61,655 nucleotides of DNA, taken from positions 1-61,655 of the forward strand of contig JAFLSF010000004.1 in the NCBI GenBank assembly GCA_022511045.1, in the 5' to 3' direction. The notes beneath the pieces were generated by a model. It saw only the letters and a list, made by a program, of their open reading frames with translations, was not told the DNA's origin and did not search any database. The translations under genes and the position numbers were made by a program. Every line of letters begins with the position of its first letter. Positions within the stretch are counted from its first letter, which is position 1. The DNA is from Prevotella sp. Its GTDB lineage: Bacteria > Bacteroidota > Bacteroidia > Bacteroidales > Bacteroidaceae. Of this stretch, positions 18,654 through 27,933 are shown in pieces.

Positions 18654-20591
18654 TTACTCATATTCCCCTTCCTCGGGACGATCTTCCTCAATGACTAAGT
18701 TGTCAATAATGAAATTTTGGCGTTCCATCGTATTTTTACCCATATAGTATTCGAGGAGTTTCTGCACTTGGTCATTCTTGTGCAGAGTAACCTGTTCGAG
18801 CCGGATGTCTGGCCCTATAAAGCCCGCAAACTCCTCAGGAGAAATCTCACCAAGTCCCTTGAAACGGGTAATTTCGGGGTCTGGTCCAAGTTCTTCGATG
18901 GCCTTTGAACGTTCGTCTTCGCTATAGCAATAACGGGTAACAAAGTCGCCTTTCTTTCCGTCCTCACGCATTTCTTTGTTACGGATCTTAGTACGTTTGT
19001 TGCGCACTCGGAATAAAGGTGTTTGTAAGACGTATACATGCCCTTTCTTAACCAGCTCAGGGAAGAACTGGAGGAAGAAAGTGATGATAAGCAAGCGAAT
19101 GTGCATACCATCTACATCAGCATCTGTCGCAACGATAACCTTATTGTAACGTAAGGTGTCAAGTCCTTCCTCTATATCAAGAGCCGCTTGTAGGAGGTTG
19201 AATTCCTCGTTTTCATAGACGATTTTCTTTGTGAGTCCGAACGAATTGAGAGGCTTTCCTCTTAAAGAGAATACGGCCTGCGTATTGACGTCGCGGCTTT
19301 TTGTGATGCTTCCACTTGCGGAGTCGCCCTCTGTAATGAAAATGCACGACTCCTCCTTGCGCTCGTTTTTCGCGTCCGAATAGTGGATGCGGCAATCGCG
19401 CAATTTTCTGTTATGCAGGTTTGCTTTCTTAGCACGCTCACGGGCCAATTTAGTTACACCCGCCATAGCCTTGCGCTCGCGTTCGTTCTCCTTAACTTTA
19501 TTCTCAATGACTTCTGCTACATCTTGATGGATATGCAGGTAGTTGTCAACCTGTTGTTTAATGAAATCACCAACATATTTATTGATGCTATCACCATCGG
19601 GGGCCATTTGCGTAGAGCCTAATTTAATCTTTGTCTGACTTTCAAAAACAGGCTCCTCAACGTTGAGGGCGATAGCAGCTACAATTCCTGTGCGGATGTC
19701 ACCATACTCATACTTGCCAAAAAATTCTTTGATGGTCTTGGCTATGTGCTCCTTGAAAGCACTCTGATGAGTACCACCCTGTGTGGTGTGTTGACCATTG
19801 ACAAAGGAGTAGTACTCCTCGCCATATTGGTTGGCATGGGTGAAAGCTACCTCAATGTCTTCACCCTTTAAGTGGACAATGGGGTAGAGTGGGTCGTTGG
19901 TCATGCGGTCCTTTAGTAAGTCCTCAAGTCCGTGACGAGAGAGGATGCGCCTGCCGTTGTACATGATGGCGAGCCCTGTATTAAGATAAGTGTAGTTACG
20001 CAACATGTTTTCCACGATGTCATCGTGAAAGCGGTAACCCTTAAAAAGTTTGTCATCAGCATCGGGCTCGAAAAAAATGTATGTGCCATTTTCATCCTCT
20101 GTTTTTTCCGTTACGTCGCTGAGCAACTTTCCTCTCTCGAACGAGGCTTTTCTCACCATTCCGTCGCGGAAAGAATGTACCTCGAAATGTTTGCTCAGTG
20201 CATTGACGGCCTTGACACCCACACCGTTCAGACCGATTGATTTCTTAAAAGCTTTTGAGTCGTACTTGCCGCCTGTGTTCAAGACACTTACAGCTTCTAT
20301 CATTTTGCCTTGTGGAATACCACGCCCGTAGTCGCGTACAGACACTCGGAGATTGTCTTCGATGTTGATCTCAATACGGTCGCCAGCTTTCATTTTAAAC
20401 TCGTCAATGGAGTTGTCAATGACTTCCTTTAACAATACATAGATACCATCTTCTGGGAAGGTGCCGTCACCCAATCGTCCGATATACATTCCTGGACGCA
20501 AACGGATATGCTCTGTACCCGTCAGGGTCTTGATGTTGTCATCGTCGTAATTGACGTTTTCTTGCCGAATTATAATGTCTTCTTCATTCAT
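18654..20591 (-). CDS. parE: DNA topoisomerase IV subunit B
   Basis: A 645-residue type IIA topoisomerase ATPase subunit. It has a GHKL ATPase domain ([26 protein letters not shown]), a transducer domain, and a Toprim domain with [10 protein letters not shown] and DADVDGMH. It decatenates chromosomes with ParC, which is not in the window. Size and the compact Toprim end fit ParE rather than GyrB. The start at 20591 overlaps the upstream stop as ATGA, which settles it against the longer in-frame start at 20648. Confidence 0.93.
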   Translation of the reverse strand: MNEEDIIIRQENVNYDDDNIKTLTGTEHIRLRPGMYIGRLGDGTFPEDGIYVLLKEVIDNSIDEFKMKAGDRIEINIEDNLRVSVRDYGRGIPQGKMIEAVSVLNTGGKYDSKAFKKSIGLNGVGVKAVNALSKHFEVHSFRDGMVRKASFERGKLLSDVTEKTEDENGTYIFFEPDADDKLFKGYRFHDDIVENMLRNYTYLNTGLAIMYNGRRILSRHGLEDLLKDRMTNDPLYPIVHLKGEDIEVAFTHANQYGEEYYSFVNGQHTTQGGTHQSAFKEHIAKTIKEFFGKYEYGDIRTGIVAAIALNVEEPVFESQTKIKLGSTQMAPDGDSINKYVGDFIKQQVDNYLHIHQDVAEVIENKVKENERERKAMAGVTKLARERAKKANLHNRKLRDCRIHYSDAKNERKEESCIFITEGDSASGSITKSRDVNTQAVFSLRGKPLNSFGLTKKIVYENEEFNLLQAALDIEEGLDTLRYNKVIVATDADVDGMHIRLLIITFFLQFFPELVKKGHVYVLQTPLFRVRNKRTKIRNKEMREDGKKGDFVTRYCYSEDERSKAIEELGPDPEITRFKGLGEISPEEFAGFIGPDIRLEQVTLHKNDQVQKLLEYYMGKNTMERQNFIIDNLVIEEDRPEEGEYE

Positions 20592-21742
20592 AGGTTTTTT
20601 TTGTAACAACGTCTCCTTTTGTGTTGTACGTGTTCTAAGTATTGCCATTGGCTTTGGACCTTGTCATTCGTCTCCATTTCCACGTTCGTCTCACCCCATT
20701 TAAAGCCATATTTCTGGTATCGGGGTATAAGATCATAGAACAAAAGGGCATTGGCACCCTTTTGTCGATACTCGGGCAAGATGCCTACGAGCATGAGGTC
20801 AACACATTCTGCCTTGCGCATCTTCAATGCTCGGAAACAATGCCACCATCCAAAGGGGAATAGACGGCCGTTCCTGCACTTTTGCAGGGCTCTGGTCATT
20901 GATGAGATGCTGATGCCTACGCCTATGACTTCGTGGTTGGGCGTATTCCAATCTTCGATGAGGCAGAGCAGGTTCATATCCAACATGGGGAAATACATCT
21001 TCAAGTATTCGTCTATTTGGCGCTCTGTCATTTGTGAGTAGCCATAAAGGTCACCAAAAGTTTTGTTCACCACATCCAACACTTTACGGCCATACTGCTC
21101 CTTGCCGAACACTTGACTGCGTTTAGGATGCATAGGGTGTAAATTATAGCGCTTTTGTACCATTTGCGCTATCTTCTGGTATTTTTCGGGCATTCCGTCT
21201 TTGGGTACAATGAGTTTATACTCCACGTAGTCGTTGTCTTTCTCAAAACCGCCTATTTTTTCCATGTGTTGCGGATAATAGGGATAATTGTAGATGGTGG
21301 CCATTGTTCCCAATTGGTCAAAACCTTCTATTAACATTCCCTCGGGATCCATGTCCGTAAACCCCAATGGGCCTACCATCTGAGTCATTCCTTTCGATTG
21401 CCCCCACCATGCAACGGCATCGAGAAGTGCCTCTGATACCTCTATATCGTCAATGAAATCAATCCATCCGAAACGTACGCTCTTGTTCCTCCAGCGCTCG
21501 TTTGCCCGATGGTTGATGATGCCTGCAATACGACCTACCACTTTTTTGTCGCGCAAAGCAAGGTAGTATTCAGCTTCGCAAAACTCGAAAGCAGCATTAC
21601 GCTCTTTGCTTAGCGTGTGTATCTCATCGCTATACAGATTGGGTGCGTCGTATTTGTTCCCTTTGTATAGATCATAGTGAAATTGGATGAAAGCGTCCAA
21701 CTCCTTCTTTGTACTGACTCTCCGAATCTCTACTGGTGGCAT
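20588..21742 (-). CDS. GNAT-fold acyltransferase-like protein
   Basis: 384 residues. An N-terminal region begins [28 protein letters not shown], with the GNAT-like strand [19 protein letters not shown] around residues 70-88. The C-terminal half has a second GNAT-like segment ([26 protein letters not shown]), resembling the Q/RxxGxG/A acetyl-CoA loop. Overall it recalls the YghO type of uncharacterised acyltransferases; the substrate is unknown. ATG 21742 is chosen because the -7 box at 21774-21767 excludes the longer start. It is coupled to parE by ATGA. Confidence 0.7.
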   Translation of the reverse strand: MPPVEIRRVSTKKELDAFIQFHYDLYKGNKYDAPNLYSDEIHTLSKERNAAFEFCEAEYYLALRDKKVVGRIAGIINHRANERWRNKSVRFGWIDFIDDIEVSEALLDAVAWWGQSKGMTQMVGPLGFTDMDPEGMLIEGFDQLGTMATIYNYPYYPQHMEKIGGFEKDNDYVEYKLIVPKDGMPEKYQKIAQMVQKRYNLHPMHPKRSQVFGKEQYGRKVLDVVNKTFGDLYGYSQMTERQIDEYLKMYFPMLDMNLLCLIEDWNTPNHEVIGVGISISSMTRALQKCRNGRLFPFGWWHCFRALKMRKAECVDLMLVGILPEYRQKGANALLFYDLIPRYQKYGFKWGETNVEMETNDKVQSQWQYLEHVQHKRRRCYKKNL

Positions 21743-21766
21743 AGCGTTTGTATTGTTAAATCCTTG

Positions 21767-21798
21767 CAAAGGTAACAAAAAAAAGCGAAAGAGCCAAA
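21767..21798 (-). promoter_or_regulatory. Promoter of the GNAT-like/parE/S41 operon
   Basis: On the minus strand a TTTG (21798-21795), a 20-bp spacer and TACCTTTG (21774-21767) lie 25 bp before the start codon. It overlaps the end region of the upstream methyltransferase gene's 3' flank. Confidence 0.75.
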
Positions 21799-21801
21799 TA
21801 T

Positions 21802-23079
21802 TTAACCTATTTTACGGCAAAAGAATAGCTTGTGTACGCCGTCAGAAGTAGTAGTAGCGAAGATATAAACGTCACCGCCGTCCTTCAGTTTTAGTTTTTT
21901 ACGCAGTTGTTCGGCCGTCAACGGAAAATTGCGGACGCTAATATTGGCTCGCTCCACCGTTTCCAGTACCCTGCGTAACTCCTGTTTGTTCATCGTTGAA
22001 ATGGCTTGAATTTGAAACTTTCTGCCAGGAAAATTACCAATTCCAACGGAAGAAACAAAGAGATGACTATTTTTGGAAATTTGGCTGATGGGGAAATATG
22101 TCTCAAGCGCCTCGAAGCAGCCTGCCTTCATAATGCTACTGTTGGGTTCGTAGAGGTAGGTTGGTGGCTGATGAGATAAGTTTTTTTCGTTTGTCCCCTC
22201 TTTAGAAAGATTTTCTTTCTCCTTTGGAAAAGAAATCTCTCCCATTTGGAGAAAATGTTTATCTCTTTTGGTAAACAATTGGAAAGCGGTATCATTGTTA
22301 ATGCAAATTAGGCCCATTGCCTCCGTGTGTTCGCTGCTCAACACTAACAACAATTCTTTGCACTCGTTGTCTACGCTGATTATATGTATCTCGCGAACGT
22401 TTCCGAGGTCGCTTGCTGCCTTGCGCCAGTCAAGCATTGGTGATAGCTTTATTACGATGAAATGGGCTTTTTTTAATAACTCTGGCAATATTTCTAATAG
22501 GTTTGGCGTACAATCCTCTATGCTGTAAGTGCGTCCTCCGTGTTCGTTACGTCTGGCTGGATCCAGAAAGAGAACGTCCACCTCATTCATGTTGGCCAGA
22601 TACGTTTCAGCTTTGTTTTGGCAGATGGTACACTCTAAACCCAACAAACGGAAATTATTCTCTGCTATACCACACAATTCGGCACTTTTTTCCACATAGT
22701 AACGCTGGCGAAAACCTTGTGACATCCAGTAGAAGTCCACGCCGAAACCTCCCGTTAAATCTAAGAAAATCCCCATTTCATCGGAATTTATCTCTTTGTG
22801 ATCCCTACTTTCGGCCATTAGTCGCTCCACCGTTTTTTGCTTGTAGCGGGCTGTCTGTTCGGAGGAACATTGCTCCATATTGAGGTGAGGTGGATAGATA
22901 ATACCCTCCACCATTGCCCATGAGGGCAACTTTTTGCGCGCCATCTGTCGACCTGCTATCTGCTGTAGGGCTTGCTGAAGGTTCACGTCTTCTGCTTTTG
23001 TGCCTTGAAGAGCCAATTGCCTAACATCGTCACCAGTATGCTCATGAATAAATTGCCACGTTGCCTCATTGATTTTCAT
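21802..23079 (-). CDS. Class I SAM-dependent methyltransferase with THUMP-like domain
   Basis: 425 residues. An all-helical N-terminus (MKINEATWQFIHEHTGDDVRQLAL) leads into a Rossmann methyltransferase core with FLDLTGGFGVDFYWMS (motif I) and VDVLFLDPARRNEHGGRTYS (motif IV, DPARR). The C-terminal THUMP-like domain (from about 350) includes GNFPGRKFQI and NISVRNFPLTAEQLRKKLKLKDGGDVYIFATT. The family is common in Bacteroidota and is presumed to modify RNA; the target is not known. A TAACTTTG box (23091-23084) sits directly before the ATG, which would give an almost leaderless transcript. Confidence 0.85.
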   Translation of the reverse strand: MKINEATWQFIHEHTGDDVRQLALQGTKAEDVNLQQALQQIAGRQMARKKLPSWAMVEGIIYPPHLNMEQCSSEQTARYKQKTVERLMAESRDHKEINSDEMGIFLDLTGGFGVDFYWMSQGFRQRYYVEKSAELCGIAENNFRLLGLECTICQNKAETYLANMNEVDVLFLDPARRNEHGGRTYSIEDCTPNLLEILPELLKKAHFIVIKLSPMLDWRKAASDLGNVREIHIISVDNECKELLLVLSSEHTEAMGLICINNDTAFQLFTKRDKHFLQMGEISFPKEKENLSKEGTNEKNLSHQPPTYLYEPNSSIMKAGCFEALETYFPISQISKNSHLFVSSVGIGNFPGRKFQIQAISTMNKQELRRVLETVERANISVRNFPLTAEQLRKKLKLKDGGDVYIFATTTSDGVHKLFFCRKIG

Positions 23080-23110
23080 GCCACAAAGTTACGAAAAAAA
23101 CGCATTTTCC

Positions 23111-23141
23111 TTTGCTTTTTGCTTGCTTATTTGTATCTTTG
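23111..23141 (+). promoter_or_regulatory. dapB operon promoter
   Basis: TTTG (23111-23114), a 19-bp spacer and TATCTTTG (23134-23141) lie 36 bp upstream of the dapB ATG. The box lies within the longer in-frame ORF, which excludes the earlier start at 23112. Confidence 0.8.
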
Positions 23142-23177
23142 CACCATATTTATACGTACATTATTAAATATAAACCT

Positions 23178-23894
23178 ATGAAGATAGCCTTAATCGGCTA
23201 CGGCAAGATGGGCAAGATGATAGAGCAGATAGCCCTCAGTCGTGGTCATGAAATTGTAAGTATCATTGACATTGACAATCAAGACGACTTCGACTCGGAA
23301 GCTTTCCGTAGTGCAGAAGTCTCCATCGAATTTACTGCTCCTCAAGCGGCCTATGGTAACTACTTGCGTGCTTTCAAACATAGAGTCAAAGTAGTCAGTG
23401 GCTCTACGGGTTGGATGCAGGAGCATGGTGATGATGTTCGTCGCATGTGTTCTGAGGATGGACAGACATTGTTCTGGGCTTCTAATTTCTCCATCGGTGT
23501 TGCTATCTTCTCGGCAGTCAATAGATATTTAGCCAAAATAATGGACCGCTTCCCCCAATACGACGTGGAATTGGAGGAGACGCACCACGTTCACAAGTTA
23601 GATCATCCCAGTGGCACGGCTATTACGCTGGCAGAGGACATTGTTGAAAATTTGAAGCGCAAGGAGTCGTGGGCCGAGGATACTACTGATCCGAAACTTT
23701 TGCGTGTTGACCATATTCGGCGTGGCGAGGTGGCAGGCATACACACTGTCCGCTATGACTCGGAGGCTGACATCATCACCATCACCCACGATGCCCACTC
23801 GCGTCAAGGCTTTGCTTTAGGTGCCGTTTTGGCTGCTGAGTACACCAAAGACCATTCTGGCCTGCTTACTATCAGTGATATGTTTAAGTTCTAA
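23178..23894 (+). CDS. dapB: 4-hydroxy-tetrahydrodipicolinate reductase
   Basis: NAD(P)H-dependent reductase of the diaminopimelate/lysine pathway. The 238 residues begin with the Rossmann motif ALIGYGKMGKMIE and contain the substrate loop ELEETHHVHKLDHPSGTAI with the catalytic His and Lys. The short length, relative to about 270 in enterobacteria, is usual in Bacteroidota. It leads the conserved cluster dapB-lepB-lepB2-wbqC. Confidence 0.96.
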   Translation: MKIALIGYGKMGKMIEQIALSRGHEIVSIIDIDNQDDFDSEAFRSAEVSIEFTAPQAAYGNYLRAFKHRVKVVSGSTGWMQEHGDDVRRMCSEDGQTLFWASNFSIGVAIFSAVNRYLAKIMDRFPQYDVELEETHHVHKLDHPSGTAITLAEDIVENLKRKESWAEDTTDPKLLRVDHIRRGEVAGIHTVRYDSEADIITITHDAHSRQGFALGAVLAAEYTKDHSGLLTISDMFKF

Positions 23895-23923
23895 ACGCCT
23901 CAGTGGCTATTTGTGGCGTTTAG
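23891..23923 (+). other. Hairpin at the dapB/lepB junction
   Basis: A perfect 9-bp inverted repeat CTAAACGCC/GGCGTTTAG (23891-23899 with 23915-23923, 15-nt loop) includes the dapB stop codon. No T-run follows, so it is more likely a processing or stability element, or a weak terminator, than a strong one. Confidence 0.4.
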
Positions 23924-23961
23924 AGACATCAGTAAAACCCGTAGAAAACGTAAATATAATT

Positions 23962-25392
23962 ATGGAGAAAAAGAAAAAACTCAATATGAAGGTCCAGTGG
24001 GCCAAGTTTATCCTCGTACTCGTCTGCTACCTCGCTTTCCTCCTGTGGGTAGAGTCGTGGTGGGGACTGCTGGTCATTCCCTTTATCTACGACGTATACA
24101 TCACGAAGAAAATCAATTGGCAGTGGTGGAAAGATGCCGAGGGACCCGTCAAGTGGGTCATGTCTTGGGTCGATGCCCTCGTGTTTGCGCTTGTGGCAGT
24201 CTACTTCATCAACCTCTTTTTCTTCCAGAATTACGTCATTCCATCGAGTTCTTTGGAAAAGTCTCTCCTTACGGGTGACTATCTCTTTGTGTCGAAAATG
24301 AGTTATGGGCCTCGTATTCCCGAGACACCACTCACAATGCCGCTCACTCAGCACACGTTGCCCGTCTTCGAGTGTAAGTCATATATCGAATGGCCACACT
24401 GGGACTATCGTCGCGTGAAGGGCTTTGGTAAGGTACAGTTGAACGATATTGTCGTGTTTAACTATCCTGCTGGTGATACCATTTGCTCGGATCCTCGCTA
24501 TCAAGGTTACGACTTTTATCAGATGTGCTATCAGATAGGATATCAGATGTATCCGCAGCGCCCTGACCCCGACCAATTGACTCCCGAACAACAACAACAG
24601 TATTTTAATACCGTTTACATGGCAGGCAGAAAGGCGATAGAGGCTAATCCGCAGGAGTACGGGATGATAGATACCCGTCCAACAGACCGTCGCGAGAACT
24701 ATGTGAAGCGTTGTGTCGGATTGCCAGGACAAACCTTGCAAATCAAGGACCGCATCATCTACATCAACGGAAAGCCCAACAAGGAGCCCGACAACGTACA
24801 GTATACTTATTTCGTCAAGTTGCGTCAGCGCCTTAACGACGACGTTATGCAGGAGTTAGGCATTACGATGGAAGATTTGACAAGTTTGAACACGCAGGGT
24901 TATATGCCGCTGACCAACTATGCTGTCCGTGAGTTGAAGAAGCGCAAGGACTTAGTAGAAAGCATAGAATTGAACACTAATGCCAGTGATCTTGACATCT
25001 ATCCTCTAAACGGTAACCTGCATTGGACTCGTGATAACTATGGTCCCGTCTGGATTCCCAAAAAGGGCGAATCCATCGAGCTTACCCTTCGGAATCTGCC
25101 AATCTATGAGCGACCTATCCGAACCTATGAGGGCAACAAGTTAGAGGTACGCAATGGTAAGATTTATATCAACGATAAGGAGACTACGAAGTATACCTTT
25201 AAACTTGACTACTATTGGATGCAGGGCGACAATCGCCACAACTCACTCGATAGCCGCTATTGGGGTTTCGTGCCTGAGGACCATATTGTCGGCAAGCCTA
25301 TCTTTATCTGGTGGTCCAGCGACCCCGATCGCCACGGGCTTGCGGGCATCCGTTGGCATCGCTTGTTCCGCTTCGTAGACAATATAAAATAA
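23962..25392 (+). CDS. lepB: Signal peptidase I
   Basis: Type I leader peptidase that removes signal peptides at the periplasmic face of the inner membrane. 476 residues from ATG 23962. Membrane segments lie at about 15-45 and 70-92. The catalytic Ser97 is in IPSSSLEKSLLTGDYLFVSK and the general-base Lys249 in NYVKRCVGLPGQ. Box E, MQGDNRHNSLDSRYWG, lies near the C-terminus. Length is well above E. coli LepB (324) because of inserts between the Ser and Lys boxes and after the Lys box, common in this phylum. It is followed 2 bp later by a degenerate paralogue. Confidence 0.95.
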   Translation: MEKKKKLNMKVQWAKFILVLVCYLAFLLWVESWWGLLVIPFIYDVYITKKINWQWWKDAEGPVKWVMSWVDALVFALVAVYFINLFFFQNYVIPSSSLEKSLLTGDYLFVSKMSYGPRIPETPLTMPLTQHTLPVFECKSYIEWPHWDYRRVKGFGKVQLNDIVVFNYPAGDTICSDPRYQGYDFYQMCYQIGYQMYPQRPDPDQLTPEQQQQYFNTVYMAGRKAIEANPQEYGMIDTRPTDRRENYVKRCVGLPGQTLQIKDRIIYINGKPNKEPDNVQYTYFVKLRQRLNDDVMQELGITMEDLTSLNTQGYMPLTNYAVRELKKRKDLVESIELNTNASDLDIYPLNGNLHWTRDNYGPVWIPKKGESIELTLRNLPIYERPIRTYEGNKLEVRNGKIYINDKETTKYTFKLDYYWMQGDNRHNSLDSRYWGFVPEDHIVGKPIFIWWSSDPDRHGLAGIRWHRLFRFVDNIK

Positions 25393-25394
25393 GC

Positions 25395-25943
25395 ATGAGA
25401 GGCTGGTTGAAGTTCGTAATGGCAATAGCATTGGCTATGGCGCTGATGCTCATATTCCGGACTTTGGTCTTCTCCGTTCATAGTATTAGCGGCAATGGGC
25501 TGGCTCCATTGTTTGATGATGGCGACCAACTCTTAGTGAATCGATGTAGCTATGGCTTGAGAATTGCTGGCAACGGCCTCCTTCCGTATAGTCGTCTCTG
25601 GCATCAACCCGTGCAGCGCGGTGATATTGTAGCCTTTACCGTCCCTGCCACATCATCTTCCGACACTGTTGGCACCGAGTTTTCCAAAGGGCTTTTTATT
25701 GCCCGATGCCTCGCTGGCCCTGGTGATACCATACGTACCAATAAAGGTACGCTTATTATTCCAGGCCTTGCTTCTTGTGCAGATTCCGACTACTATTGGT
25801 TGGAAGCTATCAACCGGCAGAATCCTGTTGACTCACGTCATTTAGGCTTCATTGCCGAGCAGAACATCATAGGGCGGGTAGTGACCGTGCTCTACAATCG
25901 TCATCATTTGCCCACTTTGCCTTCCATTAACCTGCGCCCATGA
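25395..25943 (+). CDS. Degenerate signal peptidase I paralogue, catalytic Ser and Lys missing
   Basis: 182 residues with one N-terminal membrane helix (about 4-24) and an S26-like fold. GDQLLVNRCSYGLR, GDIVAFTVPA, RCLAGPGDTI and NPVDSRHLGFI match SPase boxes. The active-site segment reads SGNGLAPLF where PSxSMxPTL is expected, and the Lys box reads FIARCLAGPGD where YVKRxVGLPGD is expected. Both dyad residues are therefore replaced. It is probably a non-catalytic membrane protein, perhaps a LepB partner. It sits 2 bp after lepB and overlaps wbqC by 4 bp (ATGA). Confidence 0.82.
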   Translation: MRGWLKFVMAIALAMALMLIFRTLVFSVHSISGNGLAPLFDDGDQLLVNRCSYGLRIAGNGLLPYSRLWHQPVQRGDIVAFTVPATSSSDTVGTEFSKGLFIARCLAGPGDTIRTNKGTLIIPGLASCADSDYYWLEAINRQNPVDSRHLGFIAEQNIIGRVVTVLYNRHHLPTLPSINLRP

Positions 25944-26605
25944 CTACAGCCCTGCTCCAGACAACCTATTTTGGTCCCGTGCAATGGTACCAGAAACTGA
26001 ACCGTTATGACCATTGTCTTATTGAACAACACGACTCCTACCAGAAGCAAACCTACCGTAACCGTTGTATCATTGCCACCGCCAACGGCCTGCAAGCCTT
26101 GACGGTGCCCGTTATCTCCAACGGTTCCCCCTCTGAAGAGGAAAAATGTAAGCTAAAGGATATTCGTATCAGCGACCACAACCAGTGGTGTCGCATCCAT
26201 TGGAATGCGCTGAAAAGTGCTTACAGCGAAAGTCCCTTTTTTGAATACTATGCAGACGACATTCGTCCTTTCTTCGAGAAGAAATACACGTTTTTAGTCG
26301 ATTTCAACGAGGAAATACGCCAGACGATGTGCAGTCTCATAGACATTCAACCGCGCATAGAGTATACCACAACCTATATGCCAGAGGACAAAAGTACCTC
26401 TTACTCCGCTTCTTCTCTTTCTCTTTGCCAATCTTCCGTGATAGACTTCCGTGCAGTTATTCATGCCAAGCATCCTCTGCCCGACGACGACTTTGAGGCC
26501 AAAAGCTATTGGCAGGTCTTCCAACATAAACATGGCTTCCTGCCAAACCTCTCCATCCTCGACCTTTTGTTCTGCATGGGCCCTGAGTCTATCTTCTATC
26601 TGTAG
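25940..26605 (+). CDS. WbqC family protein
   Basis: 221 residues with the family opening LLQTTYFGPVQWYQKL and the motifs HDSYQKQTYRNRCIIATANG and NQWCRIHWNALKSAYSESPFFEYY. WbqC-like proteins occur with glycan-biosynthesis genes in other bacteria, but the biochemical role is unknown. Here it ends the dapB-lepB cluster, coupled to the SPase paralogue. Confidence 0.88.
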   Translation: MTTALLQTTYFGPVQWYQKLNRYDHCLIEQHDSYQKQTYRNRCIIATANGLQALTVPVISNGSPSEEEKCKLKDIRISDHNQWCRIHWNALKSAYSESPFFEYYADDIRPFFEKKYTFLVDFNEEIRQTMCSLIDIQPRIEYTTTYMPEDKSTSYSASSLSLCQSSVIDFRAVIHAKHPLPDDDFEAKSYWQVFQHKHGFLPNLSILDLLFCMGPESIFYL

Positions 26606-26664
26606 TCCTTTTTCCTCCCTCTTAGGTCGTACAATTTAGCGTGCTTACTCCGCACTATTGACGT

Positions 26665-26776
26665 GTATAGGCCTCGCGGGTGGTAAGGATAGTCCTCGTC
26701 AACCTTGAGAATAGGCCTTGTGGCTTCCGAGCCTTTGGCTCATCGAGTAAGAGAATGGGACTGGGTTGTAAAAAGA
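26665..26776. repeat. Intergenic 22-bp tandem repeat array, copy B
   Basis: ATAG-type units start at 26667 (ATAGGCCTCG), 26689 (ATAGTCCTCG), 26711 (ATAGGCCTTG), 26733 (degenerate) and 26755 (ATGGGACTGG), exactly 22 bp apart. The first is preceded by GTGT as in copy C. It occupies the 211-bp gap between convergent wbqC and the M23 gene. Confidence 0.8.
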
Positions 26777-26805
26777 AAAGAGCCGAAACAATGTTCGGTT
26801 CTTTT
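26776..26805 (-). terminator. Terminator of the M23 peptidase gene
   Basis: A 12-bp stem (26776-26787 with 26794-26805, one G.T pair, 6-nt loop) lies 12 bp past the M23 stop. On the minus strand it runs into a T-rich tract. A-rich and T-rich arms could also serve wbqC from the other side. Confidence 0.8.
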
Positions 26806-26816
26806 GGTAGTAGTAG

Positions 26817-27764
26817 TTAGTTGTATTTCAAGATTTGTCCGGGTCTGATTTTCGCGGAGCTTTTCATGTGGTTCAACTTGAGGAGAGTCGCAACTGATGT
26901 ACCGCGCTTGCGGGCGATGGAGGAAAGCGTCTCGCCTTTGCGAACCTTGTGCAGGCGTGATGGACGGGCATAAGTGTTAGCAGAGGATGTTTCAGCCAAC
27001 TGCATCTCATCGCTACCGTCGTCGTCGGTGGCATCGAAGCCTGTGCCGTTGACACCACGTATGCGGTTGGCAATCAGCCCTTCGCGCTGGTAGCTGTCCT
27101 TATGGAACATGTAGTAGTCGTCCACTACGTCTTGGTTGCGGAAGTCGAACATAAGAGCGGGGTTGATGGCTACGCCGCATAGACGGGTCTCGAAATGCAG
27201 GTGAGAACCTGTGCTACGGCCTGTGTTACCACCCAAGCCAATGACTTCGCCAGCTTCTACCTCTTGGTCTTCGCTCACGAGCTGCTTTGACAAGTGTCCG
27301 TAAATGGTTTCCAATCCGTTTTGATGGCGGATGACGATGTACTTGCCATAACCGCGACCTTCGTAACGTACTATGCGTACCTTGCCAGCAAAGGCGGAGC
27401 GGATGGTGTCGCCAATATATACCTTAATGTCCAAGCCCTTGTGCTGGCGTCCCCAACGGGCACCGAAGTTGCTGGTCAGCACGCGGCTGGTGGTAGGCAT
27501 GCAGAAATTACGCAGGGAGATGCGGAAAGAGTCGGGCAGTGCCGTCTCGCGGTGCGCATATTTGTTGCTCCATTCATCGTAGAGGCTTTCAACGGCCGAC
27601 TCGTAATTGTTGGTAAAAATCAAACGCTTCAAGGCTAAGCTGTCGACGGCTTTCATCTTGCGGTCAATAGGCGCTTGACGAGCCAAAAGGTCTTGAGCTG
27701 CCACTGAAAGCGTGCAGAGTGAAGCGACAATAAATATAGTAAAAACCTTAATCTTTTGAGTCAT
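26817..27764 (-). CDS. M23 family endopeptidase with LysM domain
   Basis: 315 residues with a signal peptide (about 1-23, ending SVAAQ). A LytM/M23 zinc peptidase domain spans about 90-210: His108 and Asp112 in RQHKGLDIK, and His188 and His190 in SHLHFETR, form the metal site. A single LysM peptidoglycan-binding module (HKVRKGETLSSIARKRGTS) ends the protein. All ligands are present, so it is likely an active cell-wall hydrolase. A TACCTTTG box lies at 27836-27829, about 65 bp upstream, without an obvious -33. Confidence 0.93.
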   Translation of the reverse strand: MTQKIKVFTIFIVASLCTLSVAAQDLLARQAPIDRKMKAVDSLALKRLIFTNNYESAVESLYDEWSNKYAHRETALPDSFRISLRNFCMPTTSRVLTSNFGARWGRQHKGLDIKVYIGDTIRSAFAGKVRIVRYEGRGYGKYIVIRHQNGLETIYGHLSKQLVSEDQEVEAGEVIGLGGNTGRSTGSHLHFETRLCGVAINPALMFDFRNQDVVDDYYMFHKDSYQREGLIANRIRGVNGTGFDATDDDGSDEMQLAETSSANTYARPSRLHKVRKGETLSSIARKRGTSVATLLKLNHMKSSAKIRPGQILKYN

Positions 27765-27874
27765 AAATCCTTTTGTTTAGGGGTCCTCTGCGTAGTTTTG
27801 CGAGTTCCGTGTTAGTCATAAAACGCTGCAAAGGTACAAATTATTATGGTAAAAGCCATATCTCTTGATGTATT

Positions 27875-27920
27875 TTAACACTTACCCCTTGGGTCGCTAC
27901 CCGCTTTTAGGGTGTGTTAA
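27875..27920 (-). terminator. Hairpin after the dus gene
   Basis: TTAACAC (27875-27881) pairs with GTGTTAA (27914-27920), enclosing an inner GGGT/ACCC hairpin (27891-27902). It lies just past the dus stop (27934) on the minus strand and is a plausible terminator, though the T-run is short. Confidence 0.4.
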
Positions 27921-27933
27921 GAGATTTTAGCCT

